This document shows positions 7,743-15,483 of a DNA stretch of 64,000 bases, in pieces. The stretch's first letter is position 1; each line of letters starts with the position of its first letter. This DNA is from JAHECQ01 sp963775125. Its GTDB lineage: Bacteria; Actinomycetota; Acidimicrobiia; Acidimicrobiales; SZUA-35. Position numbers and translations under genes: made by a program. Location: positions 186,001-250,000 of the forward strand of contig CAVZHQ010000005.1 in the NCBI GenBank assembly GCA_963775125.1, in the 5' to 3' direction. The notes below the pieces were generated by a model. It saw only the letters and a list, made by a program, of their open reading frames with translations. It had not been told where the DNA came from and made no database searches.

Positions 7743-9572
7743 ATGACCGCAGAAGCGCAACACGCACTCGCAGAGATCCTGGCCCACGCCGATCGGCGGA
7801 CGCTGGCCGCCGTGGTCACCCACTTGGCGGGTGATCCGAACGCGATTCCCGATCTGCGTGACCGGGAGCAGATCGAGGCCAAGGCGACCGAGGTGCTGCC
7901 GCCGTTCCTGAACGGGGACAAGACGCCGGAGCCGCCGTCGGACGAGGTGCTCCAACGGGCGATGGACCTCGCTGTCGGCCAACCGATTCCCCCGGAGTAT
8001 CGCCGGCTCGTGCGGGAGCAGACCGGCATCGGCCCGCCCGAGCCGCGGCTGCCGCTGAACGCTCCCGACGGTTTCCACGTGCTCATCATCGGCTCGGGCG
8101 TGACCGGCGTGCTCGCTGCCCGCCAGCTCGACGAGCTCGGGTGTTCGAACTACACGATCGTCGACAAGAACGCCGAGCCTGGGGGAACCTGGTACGTCAA
8201 TCAGTACCCGGGTTGCCGGGTCGACACGCCCAGCTTTCTGTACTCGTACTCCTTCGATCAGGATCCCGAGTGGCCCGAACACTTCAGCCGCCAGCCCGAG
8301 TTGCTCCGGTACGTCAAGCAAGTGGCGGAGCAGAGCGGGGTGACCGATCGCATGCGGTCCAACACCGAGGTCACGGCCATGACCTGGGATGCCGCGGCGG
8401 GTGCCTGGCAGGTCGAGGTCGAAAGCGTGGTGGACGGCTCGAAGGACACCATCACCGCCCATGCCGTCATCGCTGCGCTCGGGATCCTGCGGGTGGCGAA
8501 GTACCCGGACATCCCGGGCCGCGAGCGCTTCGCCGGGCCGGCGCTGCATTCGGCCCATTGGGACAACTCGGTCGATCTCGCCGGCAAGCGTGTCGGGCTG
8601 ATCGGCAGCGGGGCCAGCGCCAACCAGATCGTTCCGGCCATTGCTCCCATCGTCGAGAGCCTGGTGGTCTATCAGCGGAGCGGCCACTGGATGATGGCCC
8701 ACCCGAAGTACGGCAAGAAGCTGGAGGGCATCGAGAAGGACCTTTTCCAGATCCCGACCTACCGGGAATGGAACCGTTTCGCCGAGGGATGGAAGTTCGG
8801 CGACGGGGTGACGCCGATGGTCAAGATCGACCCCGAGTGGCCTCACCTCGAACGCTCGGTCAACGCCGAGAACGACAAGCTGCGGGCGTCTCTGCAGGCG
8901 TACATCGAGTCGCAGGTCGGCGACATGCCCGAGCTGCTCGAGAAGTGCATGCCCGACTTCCCGCCCTACGGCAAACGCCTCATCGTCGACAACGGATGGT
9001 TCCAAGCGTTGCGGCGCGACAACGTTCGCCTCGAGACCTCACCGATCGTCGAGATCACGCCGGACGGTCTCACCACCCGCGCCGGTCACGACGAGTTCGA
9101 TGTGCTGATCTACGCCACTGGCTTCCAGGCCGACAAGGTGTTGTGGCCCATCCAGGTGACGGGAACGGACGGTGTCGACATCACCGCCCGGATGGAAGCC
9201 GACCCCTCGGCCTACCTCGGCATCGCCGCGGCCGATGCGCCCAACCTGTTCATCACGCCCGGACCGAATGGGGTGCTCGGTCACGGCGGAAACGGCATGC
9301 TGTTCGCCGAGTGCCATGTGCGGTACATCGTCGAGAGCCTGCGCTTGCTGTTCGACCGCGGGGCCACGTCGATGACGGTCACCGACGAGGCCTTGGCGGC
9401 CTACAACGAGGACCTGCTCGAGCGGCTGCCGACGTTCGTGCAGAGCCTGACCACCTTCGACAACTGGTACCGCGGCGACCGTGATCGTGTGATCGCCATC
9501 GCACCGAAGTCCGTGCTCGAGTTCTGGAACGACACTCGGCAGCCGGACCCCGACGCCTACGCCTTCGGCTGA
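7743..9572 (+). CDS. flavin-containing monooxygenase, Baeyer-Villiger type
   Basis: The start is ATG 7743, preceded by GAGGAGG at good spacing. The 609-residue protein begins with a helical extension of about 125 residues. It then has the FAD-binding GSGVTG, the PGGTWYVNQYPGCRVD segment, and FAGPALHSAHWD, which fits the Baeyer-Villiger fingerprint FxGxxxHxxxW. A second dinucleotide site, GLIGSGAS, and the YATGFQAD strand follow. Family members insert oxygen next to a ketone using NADPH and O2. With the LLM protein and SDR upstream it would fit an alcohol-to-ketone-to-ester sequence, which is inferred from gene order. It overlaps the MFS gene on the other strand by 16 bp at the 3' end. Confidence 0.88.
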   Translation: MTAEAQHALAEILAHADRRTLAAVVTHLAGDPNAIPDLRDREQIEAKATEVLPPFLNGDKTPEPPSDEVLQRAMDLAVGQPIPPEYRRLVREQTGIGPPEPRLPLNAPDGFHVLIIGSGVTGVLAARQLDELGCSNYTIVDKNAEPGGTWYVNQYPGCRVDTPSFLYSYSFDQDPEWPEHFSRQPELLRYVKQVAEQSGVTDRMRSNTEVTAMTWDAAAGAWQVEVESVVDGSKDTITAHAVIAALGILRVAKYPDIPGRERFAGPALHSAHWDNSVDLAGKRVGLIGSGASANQIVPAIAPIVESLVVYQRSGHWMMAHPKYGKKLEGIEKDLFQIPTYREWNRFAEGWKFGDGVTPMVKIDPEWPHLERSVNAENDKLRASLQAYIESQVGDMPELLEKCMPDFPPYGKRLIVDNGWFQALRRDNVRLETSPIVEITPDGLTTRAGHDEFDVLIYATGFQADKVLWPIQVTGTDGVDITARMEADPSAYLGIAAADAPNLFITPGPNGVLGHGGNGMLFAECHVRYIVESLRLLFDRGATSMTVTDEALAAYNEDLLERLPTFVQSLTTFDNWYRGDRDRVIAIAPKSVLEFWNDTRQPDPDAYAFG

Positions 9573-11117
9573 TGCGCCGGTAGGAAGCGAAGCGAGAACA
9601 ACGCGCCCATCAACGCGATGCCGGCTGCGACCAGGCTGGCGACCTGGAAGCCGTCGAGGAAGGCGCGGTTGACTTCGGCCAGGAATGGGACCGAGAGCTC
9701 ACCCAGTTCGGGAGCCACGAAGCGCGCGGCGCCGACCGACTCGCGGGTGACGGCCTGGATCTCGGCCGGGAGCTGACTCACCACCGTGCCCGTGTCGAGC
9801 GAACCCAAGTAGAGCGAGTTGAAGACACTGCCGAGGATGGCAACGCCGAGCGTGCCGCCGAGCTCCCGGGTCGTGTCGTTGACCGCCGACCCGATGCCGG
9901 CCTTGTCCACGTCGAGCGACCCCATGATCGACTCGGTCGCAGGAGCCGTGGTCGAGCCGAGGCCCAAGCCCAAGAGCACCATTTGGCCCACGATCTGGGC
10001 GTAGGACGTGTCGACGCCGTCGGTGGAGATCCATGCCGAACGCCGTGGCCATGAGCAACAGGCCGGCCGCGACAACCTTGGTGGTGCCGAACCGGGTGAC
10101 GAGCTTGGGGGCGAGGACGGCAGCGGCGGCGATGGATCCGGCGACCGGGATGGTTCGAACCCCAGCTTCGAGCGGTCCGTACCCGCGGACGAACTGGAAG
10201 TACTGAGTGACGAGGAAGATGAAGCCGAAGAGGGCGAAGAATGCCGACGTGATGGCGATGCTGGCCGCGCTGAACCGCAGATTGGTGAAGATGCGGACCG
10301 GGAGCATGGGCTCCGCGACCGAGAGCTCCCAGCGGATGAATGCGGTGAGGAGCGTCAGCGAGACCACGAAACCGAGCGCGGAACTGGCCGAGGCCCAACC
10401 CCACTCGGGTGCTTCGATGATGGTGAACACCAACGCGCCGATTGCGGCCACCGAGAGCAGCAGGCCGGGTAGGTCGAGCTTGGGGGCGTGGCTGTCCCTG
10501 GATTCGGGAACGAGCCAGACGGCCGCGGCGATCGCGACCGCGACGACCGGCAGGTTGACGAAGAAGACCGACCCCCACCAGTAGTGCTCGAGGAGCCAAC
10601 CGCCGGTGATGGGCCCCGCCGCCACGGCCAAGCCGCTCACCGCGCTCCAGATCCCGATGGCCGCGGCCCGTTCCTTGGCCACGGTGAAGACACTGGTCAG
10701 CAACGCAAGGGTGGCGGGGTAGATGAGCGCGGCGCCGATTCCCATGAGCGCACGGGCGACGATCAACGTCGTCGAGTCCCCTGCGCTGCCGGCCAGCGCC
10801 GAGGTGGCTCCGAACGCGATCAGGCCGACGATGAGTGCGCGCTTGCGGCCAAAGCGGTCCCCAAGACCTCCGGCGGCGAGCAGGAGTCCGGTGAAGACCA
10901 GTAGGTAGGAGTCGACGATCCACTGGAGTTCGCGGGTACTTGCTCCCAACTCGGTCGACAACGACGGAAGCGCGATGTTCACGATGGTGCCGTCGAGCAC
11001 GGTGACGAAGACGGTGAGACAGAGCACTGCGAGGATGGCCCACCGACGCGGATGGGGATCGACGGGTTCCGTCGGCGCGGGCTTCGTCTCGTGGATGTCG
11101 TACGGTGCTGTCGTCAT
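9557..11117 (-). CDS. MFS drug exporter, EmrB/QacA (DHA2) type, split by a frameshift
   Basis: Two overlapping frames together give about 522 residues with some 14 membrane segments, the DHA2 norm. The N-terminal part has DGTIVNIALPSL and LGDRFGRKRALI, typical of proton-driven multidrug antiporters. The frame breaks at the GG pair complementary to 10031-10032. Removing one G restores MATAFGM-ISTDGVDTSYAQ. This is either a young pseudogene or a sequencing error, and the intact remainder favours error. The start ATG has an AGGGA ribosome-binding site. The divergent TetR gene probably represses it through the repeats at 11138-11183. Confidence 0.8.
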
Positions 11118-11137
11118 CGAGTTCCCTCACTGCTTGC

Positions 11138-11183
11138 CACTGTCAAGTTGAATGTTGGCACTGTAAAGATTGACACTGTAAAG
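11138..11183. promoter_or_regulatory. triple repeat CACTGTMAAG, candidate TetR operator
   Basis: CACTGTCAAG (11138-11147), CACTGTAAAG (11159-11168) and CACTGTAAAG (11174-11183) are same-orientation copies, 21 and 15 nt apart, in the AT-richer gap between the divergent MFS and TetR genes. The last copy overlaps a TTGACA hexamer at 11170-11175. The position suits an operator controlling both genes. Confidence 0.5.
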
Positions 11184-11233
11184 ACTTGTCTTGTCATCGT
11201 CAAGATGTTTCGCGAGGCAACCACGAAGTGCGG

Positions 11234-11239
11234 TACGGT
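11234..11239 (+). promoter_or_regulatory. -10 box (TACGGT) of leaderless TetR gene
   Basis: TACGGT ends 6 nt before GTG 11246. This supports that GTG over the upstream in-frame ATG at 11186. Confidence 0.5.
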
Positions 11240-11245
11240 GGCGAC

Positions 11246-11848
11246 GTGCGCTACCACCACGGCGACCTACCCAACGCACTTCGACAAGCCGCTGTCGCCG
11301 TCATCGAGGAGCGCGGTCTCGGCGGGTTCAGCCTGCGTGAGGTCGCCAGGCGAGCAGGTGTCTCCCACGCCGCGCCTGCCCACCATTTCGGCGACAGCGA
11401 GGGTCTGCTCACCTCATTGGCGGTCGAGGCCTTCCAGCGTCTGTGCGACGCCTTGTCGGCGGCGAAAGCGACCACCGATGCTCCGGCCGATCAGCTGGTG
11501 GCGTGTGCGAGGGCGTACGTGCAGGTCTCGTTGTCGTCTCCCGGGCACTGCTCGGTGATGTATCGCAAAGACGTGGTCGACTGCTTCGACCCCGACTACA
11601 TCGAGTGGGGTCTGAAGGCGTTCGGGGTACTCGAGTCGGTACTGGTCGATCTCCGTGCCGCTCACAATTCGGACCTCGATGTGCCAAACGCTGCTCGATT
11701 GTGTTGGGCGATGGTCGAGGGCGTGGTCGTCCTCCATGAGAACATGGAGCGAATTGCAGAGCTGCAGGCCGTCCCCATCGAACCGCCGCTTGATCTCGTC
11801 GAACGACTGGCAAGAATCACCCTTGCCGGCCTCTTGGAGGAGAAATGA
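11246..11848 (+). CDS. TetR/AcrR-family transcriptional regulator
   Basis: The protein has 200 residues. A TetR helix-turn-helix covers about residues 1-50, with FSLREVARRAGVSHAAPAHHFGDSEGLL including the conserved recognition helix. The C-terminal 150 residues would form the ligand-binding and dimer domain. GTG 11246 was chosen because it gives the usual RYHHGDLPNAL opening and sits 6 nt after a TACGGT box. The divergent MFS exporter is its likely target, with the triple repeat between them as the operator. The inducer is unknown. Confidence 0.85.
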   Translation: MRYHHGDLPNALRQAAVAVIEERGLGGFSLREVARRAGVSHAAPAHHFGDSEGLLTSLAVEAFQRLCDALSAAKATTDAPADQLVACARAYVQVSLSSPGHCSVMYRKDVVDCFDPDYIEWGLKAFGVLESVLVDLRAAHNSDLDVPNAARLCWAMVEGVVVLHENMERIAELQAVPIEPPLDLVERLARITLAGLLEEK

Positions 11849-12279
11849 CCGATTCGTTCCCGCCGTCCGTTCCCCCGGGTTGGTACTACGCCGAGGGCGA
11901 TCCGCCCGGCACGCAGCGCTACTGGGACGGAACCGGCTGGATGGGTGGACCGCAAGCGGCGGCTTCTGCCGGCATGGGTCAACAGGGGTACGCGGGTCAA
12001 CCCTTCGGGGCTCCGCGGTACACCGAGTCCAGTCAGGCCGGTCTGGCCCTCGGCCTCGGCGTCGCGGGGCTGTTGTGCTGTGCCTTGGCCTCGCCGGTCG
12101 CTTGGTACATGGCCCAGACCGAGCTCTCTGCCATCAACGCCGGCCGACGAGACCCGGCGCAGAAGGGTCTGGCCATCGCTGGGCTCGTGTGCGGAATTCT
12201 GGGGTGCCTGGTGATCCTGGGTTTCATCCTGCTCATCGCGCTGGGAATCGTGGGCACGGCCAGCTTGGGACAGCAGTGA
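11845..12279 (+). CDS. DUF2510/DUF4190 membrane protein
   Basis: This 144-residue protein starts with the Trp-rich DUF2510 motif (PPGWYYAEGDPPGTQRYWDG), a short domain common at the cytoplasmic face of actinobacterial membrane proteins. A Gly/Gln linker follows. Then come two membrane helices of the DUF4190 type with the loop AQTELSAINAGRRDPAQKGLAIAGLVCG. Its ATG overlaps the tetR stop (ATGA), so the two are co-translated. The function of this family is not known. Confidence 0.85.
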   Translation: MTDSFPPSVPPGWYYAEGDPPGTQRYWDGTGWMGGPQAAASAGMGQQGYAGQPFGAPRYTESSQAGLALGLGVAGLLCCALASPVAWYMAQTELSAINAGRRDPAQKGLAIAGLVCGILGCLVILGFILLIALGIVGTASLGQQ

Positions 12280-12668
12280 TCGCCACCGTCTCTGCGGCCG
12301 AGCGCAGGCGGTGGGCGACGGGTTTCGTCCTCCTCGGTGGTCTGGCCGGCGTCGCTGCCCTCACCGGTGACGATGGCCCGGTGCTCTGCCCGTTCCGCGT
12401 GTGCACCGGCATGGCCTGCCCGGGGTGTGGCCTCACCCGAGCGGTTGCCCACGCCGCCCGCGGCGATCTGGCAGGCTCGATTCGTCTCCATCCGCTGGCA
12501 TTGCCGTTGGTGGCCTTGCTTGCAGCGGCCTTCGTCCTACGACGATCGTCGGTTCATCGTCAGCGCCTCGACCGTTGGTTCGCTCCTACCGCCATCGCCG
12601 TCGGTCTCGCCATGGTGGCGGTCTGGCTCGTCCGCTGGCGACTGGGCCTGCTCGACCCTGTCGCCTGA
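12276..12668 (+). CDS. DUF2752 membrane protein
   Basis: The start is GTG 12276, overlapping the preceding TGA (GTGA). The 130-residue protein has the DUF2752 hallmark CPFRVCTGMACPGCGLTRA, a Cys cluster, then HPLALPLVAL and three to four membrane helices. The family is widespread in Actinobacteria and Bacteroidota and often sits beside DUF2510/DUF4190 proteins, as here. Its biochemical role is not established. Confidence 0.85.
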   Translation: MIATVSAAERRRWATGFVLLGGLAGVAALTGDDGPVLCPFRVCTGMACPGCGLTRAVAHAARGDLAGSIRLHPLALPLVALLAAAFVLRRSSVHRQRLDRWFAPTAIAVGLAMVAVWLVRWRLGLLDPVA

Positions 12669-12693
12669 GTACGTTGCCAGCGGCCAGGAGTGC

Positions 12694-14025
12694 TCAGCTC
12701 CTGATCCTCCAGGCCGAAGGAGCCAGAAGACGCAGGGTTTGTTTGGCTGCTCGTTTGGCTCGACCGCCTGGGCGGGGGTCGTTCTCGAAATGGATCGCGT
12801 CAGGGAAGGCCAACGCCCGCAGACCGGGCGCCCACTGCCTCGGCGAGCCGGAGAAGCACGAGTACAGGTAGCGGGCGCCGCTCTCGCTGGTCTCTATTCG
12901 AGCGCACGCGCGGTGCACGACCGTTGCGCGACCGAGACGGACAGCGTCGGCAGCTGCATCGGCAATGTCGAAGTAGCGCGAAGCCTTGGCGAGCACCGGC
13001 GCCAGCGCCGGCCCGAGGCCAACTGAGTCGAGTAGGTCTCGAAGCCGGTCGGGATCGAGCCTTGGGTCGTGGCTGATTGCGGCGAGGTCCAGTAGCCCTC
13101 CGATCCTCCCGTCGGACCGACTGGCACTGATCGCTGCGCTGACGAACAACCCCTCGATGTTCAAGGTGGTGAAGCCCGGTGCGTCAACTGTTGCCGGCAC
13201 CCGAACGCCGTTCTCCAACAGGAGGGGGGTCAGGCGACGCCACCGACCGCCGTAGTTCAGGCTCTGATGCAGATCGATCTCGATACCGAGGGGGGTGGTG
13301 AACAGCTGCTCCTTGGCGAAGCCTGTGGCCCCGGCGCCCCACCGCAGCTCGGTGGTGAGTCCGGCCACGGTCAGCGTCGCCTGCGCCCGATCGAAGTCTC
13401 GGGGCAGCACGAGCAGATCGACGTCGCCGCTGTCACGGAGTTCTGGTGATCGGTGAACCGCTCGGGCCGATGCCAGACCCTTGATCAAGCGGGCATCGAG
13501 CGAGGCCGCTTGCAGGACGTCGAGCGTCCAGTGCGCAGTGGCTTCGAGTGACACCGCAACGCGCATGGCGTCATGGGCCATCGTCGCCGCGCCGATGCGT
13601 TGCGATGGCGTGACCGGCATACCCGCCTCGATGGCGGCCCACAGGAGCCCGGCGATGCGCTGGTCGACGACAGCGGAGAGGAGGCGGTTCCAGTGGTGAG
13701 GGTCGAGCGGCTGCGTGTCGAGGTAGGCGGAGGCAGCCAAGGGCGGCACTGCCCACGCAATGACGGACTGAAGCGATCGCTCGGTGGCGGACGGCGGTGC
13801 TCGGTGCGCGACCGTGGGCTCCCGAACCGCGTTGCCCCCATGGGTTTCGCCTGATGCTGCTGCGGCGACTCGGGTCTCGCGCACGGCGATGGCATCGGCG
13901 CCGGTCAACTCGAACACCTCTGGCGCGACGGCCGGCGATGCCGCAACGACCCCGAAGGGTGTGGTTCGCCAGGCCAACGCGCCGGTCGTTCGTCGCCAAG
14001 GAGCCTGGTCGGCGACCGTTGTCAT
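12694..14025 (-). CDS. nucleotidyltransferase (NTP_transf_5-like), last gene of the peptide locus
   Basis: ATG 14025 overlaps the kinase stop (ATGA). The 443-residue protein has a nucleotidyltransferase core near residues 200-290. LIKGLASARAVHR is followed by the paired acidic motif SGDVDLLV and a third acid in EIDLHQSLN, the pattern of the NTP_transf_5 family. Such proteins tailor some lasso-peptide clusters next to HprK-like kinases. The first 40 residues (LAWRTTPFGVVAASPAV, EVFELTGADA) look like a worn PqqD domain, a tentative reading. A role in adding nucleotide or phosphate to a peptide is inferred. Translation is coupled to the three upstream genes. Confidence 0.75.
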   Translation of the reverse strand: MTTVADQAPWRRTTGALAWRTTPFGVVAASPAVAPEVFELTGADAIAVRETRVAAAASGETHGGNAVREPTVAHRAPPSATERSLQSVIAWAVPPLAASAYLDTQPLDPHHWNRLLSAVVDQRIAGLLWAAIEAGMPVTPSQRIGAATMAHDAMRVAVSLEATAHWTLDVLQAASLDARLIKGLASARAVHRSPELRDSGDVDLLVLPRDFDRAQATLTVAGLTTELRWGAGATGFAKEQLFTTPLGIEIDLHQSLNYGGRWRRLTPLLLENGVRVPATVDAPGFTTLNIEGLFVSAAISASRSDGRIGGLLDLAAISHDPRLDPDRLRDLLDSVGLGPALAPVLAKASRYFDIADAAADAVRLGRATVVHRACARIETSESGARYLYSCFSGSPRQWAPGLRALAFPDAIHFENDPRPGGRAKRAAKQTLRLLAPSAWRIRS

Positions 14026-15035
14026 GACGTTGCAACCAGGTCGTCGGCGTCGAGCCGATTGGCGAGCGAGCGCAACGAGGCGGCCGTCGAGTCGAGGCGT
14101 GACGCGCCGTCGGTGCCCAACTCCAGACGGGCGGTCGGAACGTTGCCGAGACCCGCCAGCAGGCGCTTGAGCCCAGCGTCGTGTCCAGGGATGGCCCCGG
14201 CGATCGCCTGATTGCGAACGAGGGCTTGGATGAGTTCGAGCGATGACAGGGAGCTGATGGTTGTCCCGGTCTCGAAGCCGTGATCCACCTCGATCACGCC
14301 CACGACCCGGTGCCATCCTCCCCGGCGAGGGAAGTCACGGACCGAGCGCCGAGCGCGGTGGTCGAGCCTCGGAACGGGCCCGACCCGGAAACCGTCTGAG
14401 AGGGCAGCATCGGGAACCGACAACACGCGCGGCAACCCCATGGCCATGATGTCGGGGCCGTCGGAGCGCAGGAACGTGACGTCATCGCTCTCGACCGGCC
14501 AGCCGAGATGCAGTGCGGCGGCGGCCGTCGTCGACTTGCCCTTGCCTGACTCGCCGATCAACAGGATCGCGCCCTGCGGCGTGGGGATGAGCCCGCTGTG
14601 TAATGAGTTCCAACCTTGCCGCGCTGCGACGTGACCGAGAACGGCCATCGCCGGTTCGTACGGGGTGTTGCTCGACCCGGGTGCCCGATGTAGCTGATAC
14701 AGACCCGGCCGGCCCACCAGGATCCCCGCCGGAGTGTCGGCCCAGATGTGCTCGAGGGACCAGCTGGCCAGCCGGCCATCGACCTCGAAGGTGTCGTTCG
14801 GCGGCGGGGGTGCCGTGTCTGTCGAGGTTGCGATCTCGGCATCGAAGGGTGCGCCGGAGTCCGCGGTCTGGACATCGGCGACCACGAAGTTCCGCCAACG
14901 CCGATCCAGTTCCGGGGCGTCGGCGAGGTCCACCCGAAGAATGAAGTCGTCGAGATGGAGCCGCCACGGCCCACGGTCAACGGGCGACACAGGGTTAGGC
15001 GACACAGGGTCAGGCGACACAGGGTCAGGCGACAT
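14022..15035 (-). CDS. HprK-like serine kinase
   Basis: This 337-residue protein has a P-loop LIGESGKGKST near residue 160 and, about 20 residues later, VESDDVTFL, the layout of HPr kinase-like domains. The region before it (VDGRLASWSLEHIW, LYQLHRAPG) fits the N-terminal half of HprK-related kinases. Known lasso-cluster members such as PadeK phosphorylate a C-terminal serine. ATG 15035 overlaps the protease stop by 11 bp. The N-terminus carries a PDPVS repeat (three copies, one altered) from a 15-bp DNA repeat, possibly a recent expansion. An alternative start is ATG 15062. Confidence 0.78.
   Translation of the reverse strand: MSPDPVSPDPVSPNPVSPVDRGPWRLHLDDFILRVDLADAPELDRRWRNFVVADVQTADSGAPFDAEIATSTDTAPPPPNDTFEVDGRLASWSLEHIWADTPAGILVGRPGLYQLHRAPGSSNTPYEPAMAVLGHVAARQGWNSLHSGLIPTPQGAILLIGESGKGKSTTAAAALHLGWPVESDDVTFLRSDGPDIMAMGLPRVLSVPDAALSDGFRVGPVPRLDHRARRSVRDFPRRGGWHRVVGVIEVDHGFETGTTISSLSSLELIQALVRNQAIAGAIPGHDAGLKRLLAGLGNVPTARLELGTDGASRLDSTAASLRSLANRLDADDLVATS
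14986..15032 (-). repeat. 15-bp tandem repeat at the kinase 5' end
   Basis: On the plus strand the unit GGCGACACAGGGTCA recurs three times with one variant and a partial copy. It encodes the (S)PDPVS repeat of the kinase N-terminus and includes the stop codon of the upstream protease gene. Confidence 0.8.
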
Positions 15036-15483
15036 GGTGCCTCCAGCGATCGCAATGGGCATCGACTCGTCCGGCGACTGCTCGGGCTCCAGCGGACAGG
15101 CAGCGACCGGCAAGCAGGATCCACCCTGTCCCGGTAGGCCGGAGCGTCGCGTCCCGATGGCCGGCTGAACTGGCGCGGGCAACGCCGATTACTTGGCTTC
15201 GAGGTACGGGCGTGTCGTAGTGCTTTCGGTTGTCGCCCAGGCAGACCACCATTCCGCCAACGGAGGCAACCAGTCGATGCACCACGGTCCGGCCGGGGGC
15301 GTCGACGAACACGACGACGTCTCCCACCCGCGGCGCGAGGTCGGGAACGACCGTGATTCGATCACCGGCCCGCAGCGTCGGCAGCATCGATTCGCCGGAC
15401 ACCTCGATCGCGTGGCCGTACTCGGCAAGCCGGGTGAGCACCGCGACTCGGGACGTCGCAGACAGCTGTCGGGCCTCAGGCAT
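15025..15483 (-). CDS. signal-peptidase-like (S26/S24 type) serine protease
   Basis: The protein has 152 residues starting at ATG 15483, which overlaps the stop of the exporter gene by 8 bp. Motifs are SGESMLPTLRAGD with candidate nucleophile Ser32, VGDVVVF, then VVHRLVA with His69 where the bacterial enzyme would have Lys, then a GDN box (CLGDNRKHYD). The Ser-His arrangement is that of SipW/ER-type signal peptidases. There is no N-terminal membrane anchor, and a weak hydrophobic stretch near the C-terminus may serve. Its place in the operon suggests it cleaves the precursor leader, which is an inference. Confidence 0.75.
   Translation of the reverse strand: MPEARQLSATSRVAVLTRLAEYGHAIEVSGESMLPTLRAGDRITVVPDLAPRVGDVVVFVDAPGRTVVHRLVASVGGMVVCLGDNRKHYDTPVPRSQVIGVARASSAGHRDATLRPTGTGWILLAGRCLSAGARAVAGRVDAHCDRWRHHVA

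Noticed and set aside
6753..9005. 750-codon open frame on the minus strand
   Set aside because: It is antisense to the SDR and the Baeyer-Villiger monooxygenase, both with intact catalytic motifs on the plus strand.
12337..13026. 229-codon frame across the DUF2752 gene and beyond
   Set aside because: It is out of frame with the clear DUF2752 motif and overlaps the antisense nucleotidyltransferase.
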